Source: Planctomycetota bacterium
GTDB lineage: Bacteria > Planctomycetota > Phycisphaerae > UBA1845
Assembly: GCA_022566435.1 (NCBI GenBank)
Contig: JADFIX010000039.1
Location: 1 to 7,991 of the forward strand
DNA length: 7,991 nucleotides
Reading direction: 5' to 3'
The notes below the pieces were generated by a model. That model was given only the letters and a program-made list of their open reading frames with translations. It was not told the origin of the DNA and ran no database searches. Below, piece after piece: positions 5,360-7,991 of this stretch. Each line of letters starts with the position of its first letter. Position 1 is the stretch's first letter. Position numbers and translations under genes: made by a program.

Positions 5360-7627
5360 TTACGCCGATTCTGCCGCTTTCATCCGCATTCGGTTGTAAC
5401 AGCTATGGACGGCTTCTATAAAGAGTTGCGCCTCTTCGATCAAGTGGTGGGCCGAGTCAGAAGTGAACTGCGTTCCGGTATTCTTGTGAGCGGCGAACAG
5501 ATACTGGGCAAACTTGCCGCCCGCGAAGGGATCGAAAAACAGCTTGGTGTCGTAATATCGCTCCCGGAATTCCTCGATGATTTCCTCCGGATCGTCGGTG
5601 ATGTCGTCATACTGAAACTGAACCAGGGCCTTGGCACCTTTGAGCATGGCCGCATACGCCTCCTCGCCGGCGCGCTGCGGTTTTCCGGCATCCAAGACAA
5701 GTTGGGCCTCGAAGGCCATCCGTTCGACCTCGGTCATCGCGAAGGTATATGCGGAGACGATTTCGCCGGCGCACTCGCCGATGCCGATGTCGCCCGTCGT
5801 GTACTCGCGCGGATCGGCCCAGTCGGTGTAGAACGACGGGTCTTCATCGTGCGTGGGCTTATTCTGAATCAACCCATCGAGCGCCTGGCGAATCTGTGCC
5901 TTCCCGACGCGCTGCACGAAATCCTTGAATCGTTCGCCCTTTTGCCGCATACGAAGGTAAAAGTCCGTAATAATGTCCAGGGCATCGGGGATACGCTTTG
6001 ATGGAATCGCCGCGATCGGAAGACCATAGGCCCCGCCGTTTTCTTCCCATTGACCGCCCAACACCACTTGAAAGTGCGGAACCTGATACCCGTTGACAAT
6101 ACGATTCACACCGTAAAAACCAATGTCGCTCACGTGCTGCTGCCCACAGCTATTGAAACACCCGCTGACCTTGATGTGCAGATTCTGCACGGCCTCGTCC
6201 ATTTCCAGACTTTTCTGTGCCAGACGCGTTCGCAGCTCGGCCGCCAACCCGCGCGAGGACGAAATGCCCAGTTTGCAGGTATCAGTACCGGGACAGGCCA
6301 CGATATCCATGATGTGCTCGGCACCGGCCTCACCGATTTGAGCCGCCTCCAGAGCCTCGTACAGCGCAGGTACGTCGGCCTTGCTGACCCAGCGGATGAC
6401 GAAATTCTGCTCTACAGTGGTGCGGATGGTACCGTTGGTGAAACGGCGACCGACATCCACCAGTGCGCGAACCTGATTGGAGGTGATGTCGCCAAGCGGT
6501 AGGGCGACAGTTACGACCACGTATCCTTCTTGCCGTTGCTCTCGCACATTGGTCTTGAGCCAGCGGTGATAGGCCTCACTTCCGTTTTCGGAGGGCAGTT
6601 CGCCCGGCGGCTTGAGCGGCGTCTCCTCTTCGGCTTCCGCCTCCGCCAGGAATTCCGTCCAGCGCGGGTCGTCCTTCAACTTACGGCGTTCTTCAAGCAC
6701 CTCTTCCTTGAACTTGTCGATGCCCCATTTTTTTACCAGAAACTTCAGACGTGCCCGACTACGGTTCTTCTTCTCCCCATAACGTGCGAAAACTCGGCTT
6801 ATCGCTTGTGCGACCGGGAGCATTTCTTCCAGCGGCAGAAACTCATCAAACAACTTGGCCTGATGCGGTACCGCACCGAGTCCGCCGCCCACGACAAACC
6901 TGAACCCTCGTTCAAGCTTGCCGTCTACGGTGCGCGTGACGGCCGTATAGCCCAGGTCATGCATCGCGGTCAGACCGCAAGCGTGCTGTGCGCAACCGCT
7001 AAAGGTCGGCTTGAATTTCCGACCGAAGTTTTGCACATCCGGATGGCCTAGCAGAAACCGCGACAAGACTCGTGCGTACGGGGTGACGTCGAAGGTCTCG
7101 TCCGGACAAACGCCGGAGTATGGGCAACCGGTCACGTTGCGAACCGAGTTTCCGCAGGCTTCGCGGGTGGTGATTCCCACGGTCGCCAGGCGGCGCATGA
7201 TCGTGGGGGTATCTTCAATGTGGATGAAGTGCAGTTGGACATCCTGCCGCGTGGTAATGTGAACGATGCCGTCGGAGTACTCCTCGGCGATTGCCGCGAG
7301 CACTTCCAACTGCTCGGGATTGACCCCGCCGAACGGTATCTTGATCCGCATCATCCCCGGGGCATCCCAAACCGTGTTGGCCCCTTTGGTCATCTTCCCT
7401 TTCGGGTAGGCCAGCTCCTGGGTCTGCGAGCCATCGTATCGTTTTCCATTGTCGTACCGCTGCCCGTAGGCACCTCGACGAAGACGCGTTTCGGCAAAGA
7501 CGATCTCGTCGACCTTACCCTGCAAGCGCAGTTCGATCTCCATTTCGAACGTGTTGATCTCCTCCGCGAGCTGCGCGGGGAGCTTGCCCTCGAGGCGTTC
7601 TTTCCATAACCCGTTGCTGGTTTTCAT
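5360..7627 (-). CDS. Siroheme/4Fe-4S nitrite or sulfite reductase with C-terminal extension (755 aa)
   Basis: This enzyme reduces sulfite to sulfide, or nitrite to ammonia, in a six-electron step at a coupled siroheme and 4Fe-4S centre in the cytoplasm. It has two nitrite/sulfite reductase half-repeats. The N-terminal half carries RIKIPFGG, TTRQDVQLHF (about residues 125-134, siroheme/substrate-binding Arg region) and REACGNSVRNVTGC. The second half carries the cluster ligands C445-x5-C451 (CPGTDTC) and C490-x3-C494 (CFNSC). The first half also has C168-x5-C174 and C212-x4-C217. After about residue 590 a helical extension of roughly 160 residues follows (GECAGEIVSAYTFA, then two or three helices), so the protein is longer than plain ferredoxin reductases (about 550-650 aa). 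No flavin domain is seen, so ferredoxin or an unknown protein would supply electrons. ATG 7627 (MKTSNGLWKERL) fits the family N-terminus and has GGGAG upstream; ATG 7657 adds ten residues and is possible. The divergent cysteine synthase favours sulfite as substrate. Confidence 0.92.
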   Translation of the reverse strand: MKTSNGLWKERLEGKLPAQLAEEINTFEMEIELRLQGKVDEIVFAETRLRRGAYGQRYDNGKRYDGSQTQELAYPKGKMTKGANTVWDAPGMMRIKIPFGGVNPEQLEVLAAIAEEYSDGIVHITTRQDVQLHFIHIEDTPTIMRRLATVGITTREACGNSVRNVTGCPYSGVCPDETFDVTPYARVLSRFLLGHPDVQNFGRKFKPTFSGCAQHACGLTAMHDLGYTAVTRTVDGKLERGFRFVVGGGLGAVPHQAKLFDEFLPLEEMLPVAQAISRVFARYGEKKNRSRARLKFLVKKWGIDKFKEEVLEERRKLKDDPRWTEFLAEAEAEEETPLKPPGELPSENGSEAYHRWLKTNVREQRQEGYVVVTVALPLGDITSNQVRALVDVGRRFTNGTIRTTVEQNFVIRWVSKADVPALYEALEAAQIGEAGAEHIMDIVACPGTDTCKLGISSSRGLAAELRTRLAQKSLEMDEAVQNLHIKVSGCFNSCGQQHVSDIGFYGVNRIVNGYQVPHFQVVLGGQWEENGGAYGLPIAAIPSKRIPDALDIITDFYLRMRQKGERFKDFVQRVGKAQIRQALDGLIQNKPTHDEDPSFYTDWADPREYTTGDIGIGECAGEIVSAYTFAMTEVERMAFEAQLVLDAGKPQRAGEEAYAAMLKGAKALVQFQYDDITDDPEEIIEEFRERYYDTKLFFDPFAGGKFAQYLFAAHKNTGTQFTSDSAHHLIEEAQLFIEAVHSCYNRMRMKAAESA

Positions 7628-7663
7628 GACGAAATGGCTCCCGTAGTGCGGAAACATCGGTCG

Positions 7664-7689
7664 GGCTCTGCGCCGACAGAGCCATATGG
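7664..7689. promoter_or_regulatory. Perfect hairpin and overlapping palindrome in the reductase leader
   Basis: GGCTCTG (7664-7670) and CAGAGCC (7677-7683) form a perfect 7-bp stem with a 6-base loop. CCATATGG (7682-7689), a perfect palindrome, overlaps its right end. Both lie between the proposed -10 box of the reductase promoter and its start codon, so they cover the expected transcription start. They could be an operator or a leader RNA hairpin affecting translation. Confidence 0.45.
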
Positions 7690-7718
7690 AGTGTAGCGAT
7701 CAAAACGCCCCAGGGCAA
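7690..7718 (-). promoter_or_regulatory. Candidate sigma70-like promoter for the reductase operon
   Basis: On the minus strand, TTGCCC (7718-7713) and TACACT (7695-7690) are separated by 17 bases; each matches the consensus hexamer at four of six positions. Transcription would begin near 7683, 25 to 55 bases before the two possible start codons. Confidence 0.4.
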
Positions 7719-7733
7719 CGCTCTCCCGACCCC

Positions 7734-7743
7734 GGGCATGCCC
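7734..7743. promoter_or_regulatory. 10-bp perfect palindrome between divergent promoters
   Basis: GGGCATGCCC is fully self-complementary and lies between the -35 regions proposed for the reductase and cysteine synthase promoters. This is a natural place for one regulator to control both directions. The site is short and GC-rich, so chance is not excluded. Confidence 0.35.
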
Positions 7744-7749
7744 ATGGAA

Positions 7750-7778
7750 TGGAATAGCCACCGAAACCATGATATAGT
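7750..7778 (+). promoter_or_regulatory. Candidate promoter of the cysteine synthase gene
   Basis: TATAGT (7773-7778) is a good -10 box, and TGGAAT (7750-7755) is a weak -35 at 17-base spacing. The -10 box ends only ten bases before the ATG, so the transcript would begin close to the start codon and may be leaderless. No Shine-Dalgarno sequence is present, which agrees with that. Confidence 0.38.
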
Positions 7779-7788
7779 GTATTCCGTG

Positions 7789-7991
7789 ATGCCCAACGAC
7801 CATACATTACGCGTGTACGATTCGATTATCGGTCTTCTTGCCGACAAAGATAACCCCACGCCTCTGGTGCGGCTCCACCAAGTCGTGCCGTTTAGGCACG
7901 CCCAGGTCTTCGCCAAGCTGGAGTGGTACAACCCGTTCGGATCCGTCAAGGACCGAATCGCCGCCAATTTGATCCGCGACGCGGAAGAGCG
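7789..7991 (+). CDS. PLP-dependent cysteine synthase family protein, N-terminus (cut by right edge)
   Basis: The first 67 residues of a fold-type II PLP enzyme. The family normally makes L-cysteine from O-acetylserine (or a similar activated serine) and sulfide in the cytoplasm. DNPTPLVRL (residues 21-29) is the conserved N-terminal block. VFAKLEWYNPFGSVKDR (40-56) carries the PLP-binding Lys54 in the SVKDR motif. ATG 7789 was chosen; a GTG directly before it (7786) is also in frame. The gene is divergent from the reductase operon, which would supply its sulfide. Only the N-terminus is visible, so cysteine synthase A or B and cystathionine beta-synthase cannot be told apart. Confidence 0.85.
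   Translation, partial: MPNDHTLRVYDSIIGLLADKDNPTPLVRLHQVVPFRHAQVFAKLEWYNPFGSVKDRIAANLIRDAEE

Noticed and set aside
7515..7967. 150-codon minus-strand frame spanning the divergent region
   Set aside because: It overlaps the reductase start and the cysteine synthase gene in other frames, both of which have clear family motifs.

Overview
The window looks like a piece of a Planctomycetota-type genome. The clues are a Cys-rich secreted protein ending in an IPTxSxWG (IPTL-CTERM-like) sorting tail, a REP-associated tyrosine transposase (RAYT) with repeats of the GGTCGCTTACGCTTG...GTACTGAT type, and a two-gene nitrite/sulfite reductase operon divergent from a cysteine synthase. This assignment rests on recalled family distributions, not on a marker gene. 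No rRNA, tRNA or CRISPR array was seen.

Layout, left to right. (1) Bases 1-553: the 3' end of an ORF entering from the left. It starts like the C-terminal barrel of an HlyD/RND membrane-fusion protein and ends like the C-terminal region of the YgiQ radical-SAM family, an unexpected chimera. (2) 684-1508: an orphan HEPN/AbiU2-like protein with an Rx5H motif. (3) 1617-2514: a RAYT/REP island, with a RAYT gene broken by a one-base frameshift and flanked by two 114-bp structured repeats plus one extra REP unit. (4) 2637-3230: a DUF2238/YjdF-like multi-pass membrane protein. (5) 3363-4337, minus strand: an exported Cys-rich repeat protein with a strong Shine-Dalgarno sequence. (6) 4767-7627, minus strand: a siroheme nitrite/sulfite reductase followed by a small conserved protein of unknown function, closed by a rho-independent terminator at 4573-4607. 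(7) 7789 to the right edge, plus strand: the start of a PLP-dependent cysteine synthase.

The functional core is on the right. The reductase would make sulfide (or ammonia, if its substrate is nitrite), and the divergent cysteine synthase would fix sulfide into cysteine. They share a 160-bp intergenic region holding two candidate sigma70-like promoters, a perfect 7-bp hairpin and a 10-bp palindrome, so coordinate control is plausible. The left half looks like accessory sequence with signs of rearrangement: a chimeric ORF, an AT-richer HEPN gene, a decayed transposase and dispersed repeats. The most unusual items are the HlyD/YgiQ chimera, the regularly spaced RAYT/REP island, the alternating A-B-A-B Cys repeats, and the uncharacterised partner of the reductase.
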